Source of the DNA: Solirubrobacterales bacterium
GTDB taxonomy: Bacteria; Actinomycetota; Thermoleophilia; Solirubrobacterales; Solirubrobacteraceae
Direction of reading: 5' to 3'
Assembly (NCBI GenBank): GCA_015655225.1
Contig: JAATFK010000147.1
Span: 1 to 6,923 of the forward strand
DNA length: 6,923 nucleotides
The position numbers were made by a program, and so were the translations under genes. Below, piece by piece: positions 1-5,369 of this stretch (position 1 is the first letter of the stretch; the number at the start of each line of letters is the position of its first letter). Under the pieces are notes generated by a model, which had not been told where the DNA came from, made no database searches, and saw nothing but the letters and a program-made list of their open reading frames with translations.

Positions 1-224
1 GGCGTCCCGCCGTTCGCGGCCTGGTCGGCGGCGGCGTCGCGTCTGTCGCGCTGGTCGAGCAGCAGCGTCAGCTCGTTCACGTCCCGCTTCATGCGCGACA
101 GCTTCGCCGCCATGATCGCGATGTAGATGATCAGGATCGCGAGGAAGAAGACGTAGGCGGCGGCGACGTACGGGCCGGCGGTGTGGAGCGGAAGCGCCGG
201 CGCCTCCGCGAACAGCGCGGTCAC
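1..224 (-). CDS. ccmD: CcmD-like small membrane protein of cytochrome c maturation (3' end outside window)
   Basis: The reading frame opens with GTG at 224, overlapping the ccmC stop by 4 bp (GTGA), and stays open for 74 codons to the window edge, so the C-terminus is missing. The visible protein has a short N-terminal stretch, one hydrophobic segment at about residues 20-40 (containing AYVFFLAILIIYIAIM), then a basic turn (KLSRMKR) and a charged, probably helical tail. This is the CcmD layout: a single transmembrane helix with a Tyr-rich start and a basic cytoplasmic edge. In System I, CcmD helps release haem-loaded CcmE from the CcmABC complex. Position directly after ccmC is the usual place for it. 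Sequence conservation in CcmD is weak, so the call rests on topology and context. CcmE would be expected next, outside the window. Confidence 0.8.
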   Translation of the reverse strand, partial: MTALFAEAPALPLHTAGPYVAAAYVFFLAILIIYIAIMAAKLSRMKRDVNELTLLLDQRDRRDAAADQAANGGT

Positions 225-970
225 GACGCGCCTCTCAGGCTCGTGCCCATCGTCGGCGCGGCGGTGCGGCCGAGCGGCGTGACGGCGTCGTCGCCGAGCG
301 CCCGGCGCCGCAGCGCGCGGATCTGCCAGGAGGTGTTCTTCGACGAGATCTCGTAGGCGACGATCGTCGCGAACAGCAGCGCGACCGAGATGATCGCGAT
401 CACGAAGACGAACGCCATCGAGCCCGGCAGCCCGCCGTCTGTCGAGGCCAGCACGCGCGGGTGCACGTAGCCGGTCGCCTCGCGGACGGCGATGAAGTTG
501 AGCGGGACGAACGCGCCGCCCATGATCGAGAAGACGGAGGCGTAGCGCGCCTGGCGCTCCGGATCCTCGATCGAGAAGCGCAGCGGCTGGTAGGTCGCGA
601 ACAGCAGGAAGACGATCAGGAAGGAGACGAGCGTCGGCTCGTCCCACACCCACCAGTGGCCCCAGGACGCCTTCGCCCAGATCGAGCCGGTCACGAGTCC
701 GACGATGTTGAAGATCAGCGCGATGTGGATCGTCGTGTAGGAGCGGAGGTCCCACTGACGATTGCCGGTGCGGAGATGCGCGATCGCGAACCCGGCTGCC
801 ACCACGTACGCCACGAGTGTGACGATCGCCACCGGCACGTGGAGGTAGAAGATCTTCTGGATGAAGCCCTGGTCGGCGTCCAGCGGCGCGTAGAAGAAGA
901 CGAGCGCGAACGTTGCGGCAAGAGCGGCGAAGGTGACGAGCGACAGCGCTCGCAGTCCCTTCCCGTGCAT
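221..970 (-). CDS. ccmC: Cytochrome c biogenesis protein CcmC (haem handling, WWD family)
   Basis: A 249-residue polytopic membrane protein, close to the usual CcmC length, with about six hydrophobic segments. It carries the tryptophan-rich WWD signature at residues 103-110 (WGHWWVWD) on the outer face. Two flanking histidines, His44 (in YLHVPVA) and His170 (in YVHPRV), match the pair of axial haem ligands known in CcmC. In System I, CcmC binds haem and attaches it to the chaperone CcmE. The usual ARLT after the WWD aspartate is replaced by EPTL, and the C-terminus has an extra charged tail of about 35 residues. The start is ATG at 970 with a good ribosome site 10 bases upstream, inside the last codons of ccmB. 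The paralogous CcsA/ResC family also has a WWD motif, but the length and the ccmA-ccmB neighbours favour CcmC. Confidence 0.92.
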   Translation of the reverse strand: MHGKGLRALSLVTFAALAATFALVFFYAPLDADQGFIQKIFYLHVPVAIVTLVAYVVAAGFAIAHLRTGNRQWDLRSYTTIHIALIFNIVGLVTGSIWAKASWGHWWVWDEPTLVSFLIVFLLFATYQPLRFSIEDPERQARYASVFSIMGGAFVPLNFIAVREATGYVHPRVLASTDGGLPGSMAFVFVIAIISVALLFATIVAYEISSKNTSWQIRALRRRALGDDAVTPLGRTAAPTMGTSLRGAS

Positions 971-975
971 TGAAG

Positions 976-1647
976 TCAGTCCTCCAAGAGAAATTCGAAT
1001 ACTGCGTAAGCAAGCAGCCCGAACACGAGATCATAGAGACCGAGGACCAGCAGCCACTTCCCGGGGATCGAGCCCGGACCTCCGGCGGCGAACAACGGCG
1101 CGCAGGCGCGCGCCGCCGCGATCAGCGCCGGCACCAGCATCGGCAGCCCGACGAGCGGGACGATCAGGTCACGGGCGCGCGTCTGGATCGCGAGCGCCGA
1201 GACGAGCGTCCCGACGGTCGAGAGCGCGATGTTCAGCAGCACGAGCACGAGGATCAGGCCGGGCAGCGTCGGCCACGGCGAGACGCCCAGCAGCAGGATC
1301 GAGAAGCCGGCCATCGCCACGATCTCGACCAGCACGAGGAAGACGAACAGCGCCCCCGCCTTCGCGAAGAAGAACGCGGTGCGGTCGATCGGCGCCATCA
1401 GCACGGCGTCGAAGCCGCCCTCCTCGTGCTCGGAGACGAACAGCCGGTTGATCCCGAGGATCGCGGCGAACAGCAGCGTCACGAGCAGCACGCCGGCCGC
1501 GAGCGAGCCGGTCACCTCGTCTCTGCCGATGCCGAAGTGGAACAGCACGAATGTCGTGAGCGAGAACAGCAGCATCGCCGGGACCGACTCGGGCGCTCTG
1601 CGCTCCAGCAGCAGGTCCTTGCGCAGCAGCGCGAGCGACGGCCTCAT
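976..1647 (-). CDS. ccmB: Haem exporter permease subunit CcmB
   Basis: A 223-residue integral membrane protein of normal CcmB length, with six predicted membrane segments at roughly 22-39, 48-66, 93-115, 125-150, 161-181 and 198-220. A conserved cytoplasmic loop at residues 73-96 (EHEEGGFDAVLMAPIDR, then FFFAK) and the segment TRARDLIVPL at 156-165 are family hallmarks. CcmB is the permease half of the CcmAB transporter, which acts with CcmC and CcmD in loading and releasing haem on CcmE. The ATG at 1647 overlaps the ccmA stop by 4 bp (ATGA), a classic coupling arrangement. Five bases separate its stop from ccmC. Confidence 0.93.
   Translation of the reverse strand: MRPSLALLRKDLLLERRAPESVPAMLLFSLTTFVLFHFGIGRDEVTGSLAAGVLLVTLLFAAILGINRLFVSEHEEGGFDAVLMAPIDRTAFFFAKAGALFVFLVLVEIVAMAGFSILLLGVSPWPTLPGLILVLVLLNIALSTVGTLVSALAIQTRARDLIVPLVGLPMLVPALIAAARACAPLFAAGGPGSIPGKWLLVLGLYDLVFGLLAYAVFEFLLED
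981..985 (-). promoter_or_regulatory. Ribosome binding site of ccmC, inside the ccmB 3' end
   Basis: Read on the minus strand, GGAGG lies 10 bases before the ccmC ATG and falls within the codons for the last residues of ccmB (Leu-Glu-Asp). Ribosomes finishing ccmB would uncover it, so the two are probably translationally coupled. It fixes the ccmC start at 970. Confidence 0.75.
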
Positions 1648-2330
1648 CGGTAGAGCGCCTCGATCGCGATCGTGTCGACCTCGGCCGCCGGCGCGAGCAG
1701 CTCGGTGCGCCCGCCGCGCAGCCCCAGCGCGATGTCGGCCTCGGCCAGGCCGCCGGCCGGGTCGTGGCTCGTGACGACGCGCGTGCGCCCGCTGACGCGC
1801 CCGATCAGCGGCTCGATCAACGCTCTCGCCGCCGGGTCGAGGTTGGCGCGCGGCTCGTCGAGCAGCAGCAGCTCGGGGTCGTGCAGGACCGAGCGGCAGA
1901 CGGCGACGCGCTGCAGCAGCCCGCGCGAGAGCGTCCGCACCGGGTCGTTGGCGCGCGGCAGCAGCTCCGAGCGCTCCAGCAGCTCCTCCACCCGCCGCTC
2001 CGGCAGCTTGTGCAGGCGGGCGTGGAAGCGCAGGTTCTCGCGCGCGCTGAGGTCGCGGTAGAGCATCCCCTCGTGCGCCAGCAGCCCGATTCTCCCGCGC
2101 ACCTCCCAGTCGCGCTTGGGCAGCGGCTCGCCGAGGATTCTGGCGCTGCCGGCGTGCGGGCGCAGGAGCGTCGCGAGCATCCGCAGCAGCGTCGACTTGC
2201 CGGCGCCGTTGGGACCGAAGACGACGAGCGTCGCGCCGGCGGGAACGGACACGGAGACGTCGACGAGCGCCAGGCGCTCGCCATAGCGGCGGCCGACGCC
2301 GCGCAGCTCAATGGCCGGCGCGGTGGCCAC
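1644..2330 (-). CDS. ccmA: ABC transporter ATP-binding subunit CcmA
   Basis: A 228-residue single ABC ATPase domain. Walker A is GPNGAGKST at 39-47, the signature is LSRGLLQR at 134-141, Walker B is LLLLDEP at 154-160, the D-loop is NLD at 163-165, and the switch histidine is His189. The Q-loop position reads HEG at 86-88, so the usual glutamine appears to be Glu. The SRG form of the signature, instead of SGGQ, is familiar among CcmA proteins. CcmA hydrolyses ATP at the inner face of the membrane to free holo-CcmE from CcmC. Start is GTG at 2330: there is no ATG nearby, the family N-terminus fits, and no clear Shine-Dalgarno is present. The start overlaps the upstream gene by 23 bp, so coupling is likely. 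Assignment as CcmA rather than a general ABC-2 ATPase rests on ccmB and ccmC following directly. Confidence 0.92.
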   Translation of the reverse strand: MATAPAIELRGVGRRYGERLALVDVSVSVPAGATLVVFGPNGAGKSTLLRMLATLLRPHAGSARILGEPLPKRDWEVRGRIGLLAHEGMLYRDLSARENLRFHARLHKLPERRVEELLERSELLPRANDPVRTLSRGLLQRVAVCRSVLHDPELLLLDEPRANLDPAARALIEPLIGRVSGRTRVVTSHDPAGGLAEADIALGLRGGRTELLAPAAEVDTIAIEALYR

Positions 2331-2790
2331 CGTCGGGGCGCAGGGTCGCGACGACGTGCGGGAGCGTCGGCGCGAGCACGGGGAAGAGCTGCCCGATCGC
2401 CTTCGGGCTGCCGGGCAGGTTGACGATCAGGGTGCGGCCGGCGATCCCGGCGACGCCGCGCGAGAGGATCCCCATCGGCGTGTACTCGAGCGATCTCGCG
2501 CGCAGCGCCTCGGCGAAGCCGGGCGCGTCGCGGTCGAGCACCGCGCGGGTCGCCTCGGGCGTGACGTCGTCGGGCGTCAGGCCGGTGCCGCCGGTCGTGA
2601 AGACGAGCTCGGCGTCGGCCGCGACCTGCTCGCGCAGCGCGGCCTCGATCAGGGCGGCATCGTCGGCGACGATCCGCCGCGCGACGATCTCGCAGCCGGC
2701 CTCGGTCGCGAGCCGCGCCAGCTCGTCGCCGGAGCGGTCGCCCTCGGTCTGGGCGAGCGTCGTGGAGATCGTCAGGACGGCGGTGCGCAT
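2308..2790 (-). CDS. MoaB/MogA-family molybdopterin adenylyltransferase
   Basis: A 160-residue single-domain protein of the MoCF-binding fold. Residues 65-80 carry the signature TTGGTGLTPDDVTPEA, with the glycine turn and the acidic pair Asp74/Asp75 that bind molybdopterin. SR at 110-111 and NLPGSPKA at 124-131 are the other family landmarks. The known role is activation of molybdopterin by adenylylation before metal insertion, in the cytoplasm. MoaB and MogA cannot be told apart by motifs alone, so no symbol is given. The length is typical of the stand-alone enzyme, with no MoeA or MoaC fusion. Start ATG at 2790 lies 4 bp after the moaC stop; no strong Shine-Dalgarno is visible, again suggesting coupling. 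The 3' end overlaps ccmA by 23 bp. Confidence 0.93.
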   Translation of the reverse strand: MRTAVLTISTTLAQTEGDRSGDELARLATEAGCEIVARRIVADDAALIEAALREQVAADAELVFTTGGTGLTPDDVTPEATRAVLDRDAPGFAEALRARSLEYTPMGILSRGVAGIAGRTLIVNLPGSPKAIGQLFPVLAPTLPHVVATLRPDGGHRAGH

Positions 2791-2794
2791 CGCG

Positions 2795-3277
2795 TCAGGA
2801 CTCGTCGCGGCGCCAGTGGCCGGAGCGGCCGCCGGACTTCTCGAGCAGGACGACCTCGGCGATCTCGACGCCCTTCTCGATCCCCTTGACCATGTCGTAG
2901 ACGGTCAGCGCGGCAACCGAGGCGGCGGTCAGCGCCTCCATCTCGACGCCGGTCTGGGCGGTCGTGCGCGCGTCGGTCGTGAGCACGACGCGGCCGCCGT
3001 CGACGTCGACCTCGGCGGCCACGTCGACATAGGAGAGCGGGAGCGAGTGGCAGAGCGGGATCAGCTCGGCGGTGCGCTTGGCGGCGAGCACGCCGGCGAT
3101 CCGCGCGGTCGAGAGCACGTCGCCCTTGGGGGCGTCGCCGTCGCGCACCGCGGCGGCGGTCGCCGGGCTCATCCGCACCGTCGCGCGTGCGATCGCGCGG
3201 CGCTCGGTCACGTCCTTGGCGCCGACGTCGACCATGCGGGCGCGGCCGTCGGCGTCGATGTGGGTCAGATCGGGCAC
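2795..3277 (-). CDS. moaC: Cyclic pyranopterin monophosphate synthase MoaC
   Basis: A 160-residue protein that matches MoaC along its whole length. It has LTHID at 4-8, MVDV at 15-18, KGD at 51-53, ARIAG at 58-62, LIPLCHSLP at 72-80, [10 protein letters not shown] at 109-118, YDMVK at 127-131 and KSGG.SG near the end. His77, Glu112, Glu114, Asp128 and Lys131 fall at the same positions as the active-site residues I recall for the E. coli enzyme. MoaC with MoaA turns GTP into cyclic pyranopterin monophosphate, the first intermediate of molybdenum cofactor. Start is GTG at 3277: the protein begins just where the family does, and the nearby ATG is out of frame. The 64 bp upstream hold an imperfect hairpin. 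A promoter for the downstream six genes could lie there or further up, but I see no clear one. Confidence 0.96.
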   Translation of the reverse strand: MPDLTHIDADGRARMVDVGAKDVTERRAIARATVRMSPATAAAVRDGDAPKGDVLSTARIAGVLAAKRTAELIPLCHSLPLSYVDVAAEVDVDGGRVVLTTDARTTAQTGVEMEALTAASVAALTVYDMVKGIEKGVEIAEVVLLEKSGGRSGHWRRDES

Positions 3278-3293
3278 GAGCCCAGCAGTCTCG

Positions 3294-3329
3294 CACCATC
3301 GCCCGCGACGGAGTCGTGCGGGGACGGTG
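3294..3329 (-). other. Imperfect hairpin between sigma-fusion stop and moaC start
   Basis: On the plus strand, CACCATCGCCCGCGAC at 3294-3309 faces GTCGTGCGGGGACGGTG at 3313-3329 across a GGA loop. About 14 of the positions pair, interrupted by two small bulges and one mismatch. It sits between the stop of the sigma fusion (3342) and the GTG of moaC (3277). There is no T-run after it on the minus strand, so it is not a typical intrinsic terminator. It could be a weak attenuator or RNA-processing site, or chance pairing in GC-rich DNA. Confidence 0.3.
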
Positions 3330-3341
3330 AGGGATGGCGGC

Positions 3342-4487
3342 TCAGGCGGCGCTCGGCAGCGCGTGCCGGTGCGCGGCCTCCGCGAGCGCGTCGCGCAGGC
3401 GGCGGCCGGCCTCGTGCGACTCGGGCGCCTCCGCGTGGAACTGCACGCCGACCGCGAACGGCAGCCGCGGGTCCTCGATCGCCTCGACCAGCCCGTCGCC
3501 GGAGACGGAGGCGACGCGCAGCCCGCGACCGAGCCGGTCGATCGCCTGGTGGTGGAAGCTCGGGACGGAGGTCGAGGCGCCGAGCACGCGCCGCACGAGC
3601 GTGTCCCGCTCCGTGCTGATCGCGTGCGCGCCCTCCGTGTGCGTGCCGACGCCGGCCTGCACCTCCGTCAGGTCCTGGTGGAGCGTCCCGCCGCGCACGA
3701 CGTTGAGGAGCTGGTGGCCGCGGCAGATCCCGACCACCGGCATGCGCGTCGCGAGCGCCTCGCGCAGCACCGCCGCGTCGGCACGGTCGACCGCGAGGCT
3801 GGGGTTCTCGGCGGAGCGCACGTCCTGCCCGTAGAGCGACGGGTGCAGGTCGTGGTGGCTGCCCGTCAGCACGACTCCGTGGGCGGTCGCGAGCTGGCGC
3901 GGCGCCTCCTCGGCGGCGACGTGGCGGACCCGCAGGCCGGCCGCCTCCAGCCAGCGCACGTACATCTCCGGCTGGTGGTCGCGGGCGACCAGCAGCACGG
4001 GCGGCGCGAGCCGCTGGGTGCTGCCGGCGTAGGCGACGCGGAAGCGCTCGCGCGCCCGGGCGAGCCGCTTGCGGGCCGCCTCGGGGGAGGTGCCGAGCAG
4101 GCTCGCCGCCTCGGTCGGGCCGTAGCCGGCGAGCGTCAGCGTCACGAGCGCGCGGTCGCGCGCCGTCAGCTGCGCGAGCGCATCGGCGATCGCGATTCGC
4201 TCGGCCGGGTCGTCCGCCTCGGCCGCGATGCCGTCCGCGAGCGCGTCGAGCAGGACGGCGTCGTCGGTCGGGCGCCGTGCGCGCAGCGTGTCGATCGCGA
4301 GGTTCCCGGCGACGCGGTAGAGCCACGCCCGCAGGCGCGCCTCCGGCAGGCCGCGGGGCGCGTGCTGCCAGGCGCGCAGGAAGACCTCCTGGGCCAGCTC
4401 CTCGGCCAGCCCGGGGTCGCCGACCCGGCGCCGCAGGTGGCGCTCGATCGGCTGGCGGTGCACGGCGATGACGGCGTCGAGATCCAT
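3342..4487 (-). CDS. ECF-type sigma factor fused to class I glutamine amidotransferase-like (peptidase C26) domain
   Basis: One unbroken 381-residue frame with two domains. Residues 5-73 are sigma region 2, with [13 protein letters not shown] at 28-40 and [15 protein letters not shown] at 55-69. Residues 100-150 are region 4, with the helix-turn-helix [20 protein letters not shown] at 121-140. After a linker of about 13 residues, 164-370 form a class I amidotransferase domain closest in pattern to gamma-glutamyl-GABA hydrolase (PuuD-type). It has [14 protein letters not shown] at 207-220, [11 protein letters not shown] at 253-263 with nucleophile Cys255, GGTLHQDL at 266-273, SFHHQ at 310-314 and VGVQFHAE at 346-353, giving His351 and Glu353 of the triad. 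The usual GG before the acidic residue is GS. ATG at 4487 has GGAGGT just upstream. No anti-sigma gene adjoins. What promoter it reads and whether it hydrolyses anything are unknown; control of the sigma part by the enzyme-like part is inference. Confidence 0.9.
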   Translation of the reverse strand: MDLDAVIAVHRQPIERHLRRRVGDPGLAEELAQEVFLRAWQHAPRGLPEARLRAWLYRVAGNLAIDTLRARRPTDDAVLLDALADGIAAEADDPAERIAIADALAQLTARDRALVTLTLAGYGPTEAASLLGTSPEAARKRLARARERFRVAYAGSTQRLAPPVLLVARDHQPEMYVRWLEAAGLRVRHVAAEEAPRQLATAHGVVLTGSHHDLHPSLYGQDVRSAENPSLAVDRADAAVLREALATRMPVVGICRGHQLLNVVRGGTLHQDLTEVQAGVGTHTEGAHAISTERDTLVRRVLGASTSVPSFHHQAIDRLGRGLRVASVSGDGLVEAIEDPRLPFAVGVQFHAEAPESHEAGRRLRDALAEAAHRHALPSAA

Positions 4488-4490
4488 GTC

Positions 4491-4496
4491 ACCTCC
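4491..4496 (-). promoter_or_regulatory. Ribosome binding site of the sigma-amidotransferase fusion
   Basis: Minus-strand GGAGGT ends 3 bases before the ATG at 4487. The match is strong but the spacing is short. An out-of-frame ATG at 4498 overlaps the site. It supports translation from the sigma N-terminus. No comparable site precedes GTG codon 164, where a separate amidotransferase could otherwise begin. Confidence 0.65.
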
Positions 4497-4547
4497 ATAG
4501 ACGAGCAGCGGAGGCGAAAGCGGACACCGCCGCCGCGAAGCGGGCGC

Positions 4548-5201
4548 TCAGGCGGGGCTGTGGGTCCGCTGCGCGGCGGCGATCAGGTCCCGCACGGCGG
4601 CCACGTCACCGTCGCGCAGCAGCTGGATCGGGTCGGGCTCGCCGCCCACGATCGACTCGAAGAACTCCTTGCGGTCCTGGTAGGTCGGGAGCGTGCCCTT
4701 CGCCCAGCCGCGCGCGTCGTTCAGCATGATCGCGAGGTCGGCGTACGCCTCGCCGAACAGCTCGGCGACCTCGCCTCTCATCCGCTTCGCGAGCGCCGGC
4801 GAGGCGCCGGCGGTCGAGATCGCGATCGCGAGCGGGCCGGTGCGGACGATCGCCGGCAGGATGAAGTTGCAGAGCGGCGGCACGTCGACGACGTTCACGA
4901 GCATCGCGCGGCGCTCGGCGTCGCCGTAGACGCCGATGTTGACCTCGGAGTCATTCGTCGCGGCGATCACCATGAAGGTGCCCTCGAGGTCGCTCGGCTC
5001 GTACGGGCGCGGGATCCACTGGATCGAGCCCTCGGCGGCAAGCTCGCTCAGGGTCGGCTGCAGGTCCGGGGCGACGACCGTCACGTCACCGTCCGCCGCG
5101 AGCAGGCCCTCGACCTTCTCCAGGGCGACGTCACCGCCACCGACGACGAGGCTGCGGCGCCCTCTCAGTCTCAGGCACGCGATGTAGAACGGCGTCTCCA
5201 T
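4548..5201 (-). CDS. Precorrin-2 dehydrogenase / sirohydrochlorin ferrochelatase (siroheme synthase N-terminal type)
   Basis: From ATG 5201 the protein has 217 residues and matches the CysG N-domain/Met8p/SirC family, which oxidises precorrin-2 with NAD and, in bifunctional members, inserts iron to give siroheme. The Rossmann motif [12 protein letters not shown] spans 19-30, VVAP 42-45 and IAATND 79-84. [17 protein letters not shown] at 102-118 includes Asp106, equivalent to the catalytic Asp of CysG, and [14 protein letters not shown] lies at 129-142. No uroporphyrinogen methyltransferase domain follows, so that step must be encoded elsewhere. Start choice: 5201 or the adjacent ATG 5204 puts the family core right at the N-terminus and has AGGA a few bases upstream. 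The frame stays open to ATG 5285, which would add a 28-residue segment with four cysteines; third-position GC there is lower (about 70%) and no Shine-Dalgarno precedes it. The 60-bp gap to the sigma fusion allows co-transcription. Confidence 0.9.
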   Translation of the reverse strand: METPFYIACLRLRGRRSLVVGGGDVALEKVEGLLAADGDVTVVAPDLQPTLSELAAEGSIQWIPRPYEPSDLEGTFMVIAATNDSEVNIGVYGDAERRAMLVNVVDVPPLCNFILPAIVRTGPLAIAISTAGASPALAKRMRGEVAELFGEAYADLAIMLNDARGWAKGTLPTYQDRKEFFESIVGGEPDPIQLLRDGDVAAVRDLIAAAQRTHSPA

Positions 5202-5264
5202 CATGTCCTGAACGCAGGTCTGATCGCAGATTCCCTTCCGGAACTGGCAGACGCATTCCTTGCC

Positions 5265-5270
5265 TCTATA
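5265..5270 (-). promoter_or_regulatory. Possible -10 element upstream of the siroheme gene
   Basis: Minus-strand TATAGA sits about 60 bases before ATG 5201, in the least GC-rich part of the window. The hexamer 17 bases further up (TTTCCC) is a poor -35. If real, transcription would begin near 5258 and translation would have to start at 5201/5204, making the cysteine-rich segment 5' leader instead of protein. This rests on motif matching only. Confidence 0.3.
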
Positions 5271-5307
5271 GGCCTGTGCTGGCATGCGGGAAAGAGTAGC
5301 CGGCGCG

Positions 5308-5321
5308 CGAGGAAGTCCTCG
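5308..5321. promoter_or_regulatory. 14-bp inverted repeat in the divergent intergenic region (possible operator)
   Basis: CGAGGA-AG-TCCTCG is a perfect 6-bp inverted repeat with a 2-bp centre. It lies between the divergently transcribed siroheme and DUF2236 genes, about 20 bp upstream of the TTGACT hexamer of the plus strand. The position and symmetry suit a dimeric regulator, but short palindromes also arise by chance. Confidence 0.3.
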
Positions 5322-5340
5322 GTAAGCGTTCAAACCAGAG

Positions 5341-5369
5341 TTGACTCCCGCTCGTACCATGGGTAGAGA
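5341..5369 (+). promoter_or_regulatory. Possible sigma-70 promoter overlapping the DUF2236 start
   Basis: TTGACT at 5341-5346 matches the -35 consensus at 5 of 6 bases. After 17 bases comes TAGAGA at 5364-5369, which matches only 3 of 6 at -10. Transcription would begin near 5376, past the ATG at 5369. So either the -35 match is chance, the promoter uses other spacing, or translation starts at the in-frame ATG 5411. Confidence 0.25.

Noticed and set aside
970..1653. Long plus-strand open frames opposite the ccm genes, and similar long frames at 3072-5366 and 2420-3619
   Set aside because: Their translations are Arg/Gly/Ala-rich low-complexity strings with no family motifs. They lie antisense to genes with clear domains and are typical shadows in GC-rich DNA.
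3342..3998. Amidotransferase domain as a separate gene starting at GTG codon 164 of the fusion
   Set aside because: There is no ribosome site before that GTG, no stop codon separates the domains, and the sigma frame has a strong ribosome site. An internal extra start cannot be fully excluded.
4500..4526. TGTC-N19-CGTC on the minus strand just before the sigma fusion, resembling an ECF41-type autoregulated promoter
   Set aside because: Only the TGTC and CGTC cores match, and the implied transcript start near 4493 would fall inside the ribosome binding site. Such short cores are frequent by chance in this composition.
4533..4543. CCGC-GAA-GCGG hairpin after the siroheme stop as a terminator
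   Set aside because: The stem has only 4 bp, cannot be extended, and no T-run follows on the minus strand.
5323..5346. GTTCAAACCAGAGTTGAC as an operator palindrome
   Set aside because: The arms match only after a one-base bulge and share just 4-5 bp, which is not distinguishable from chance.
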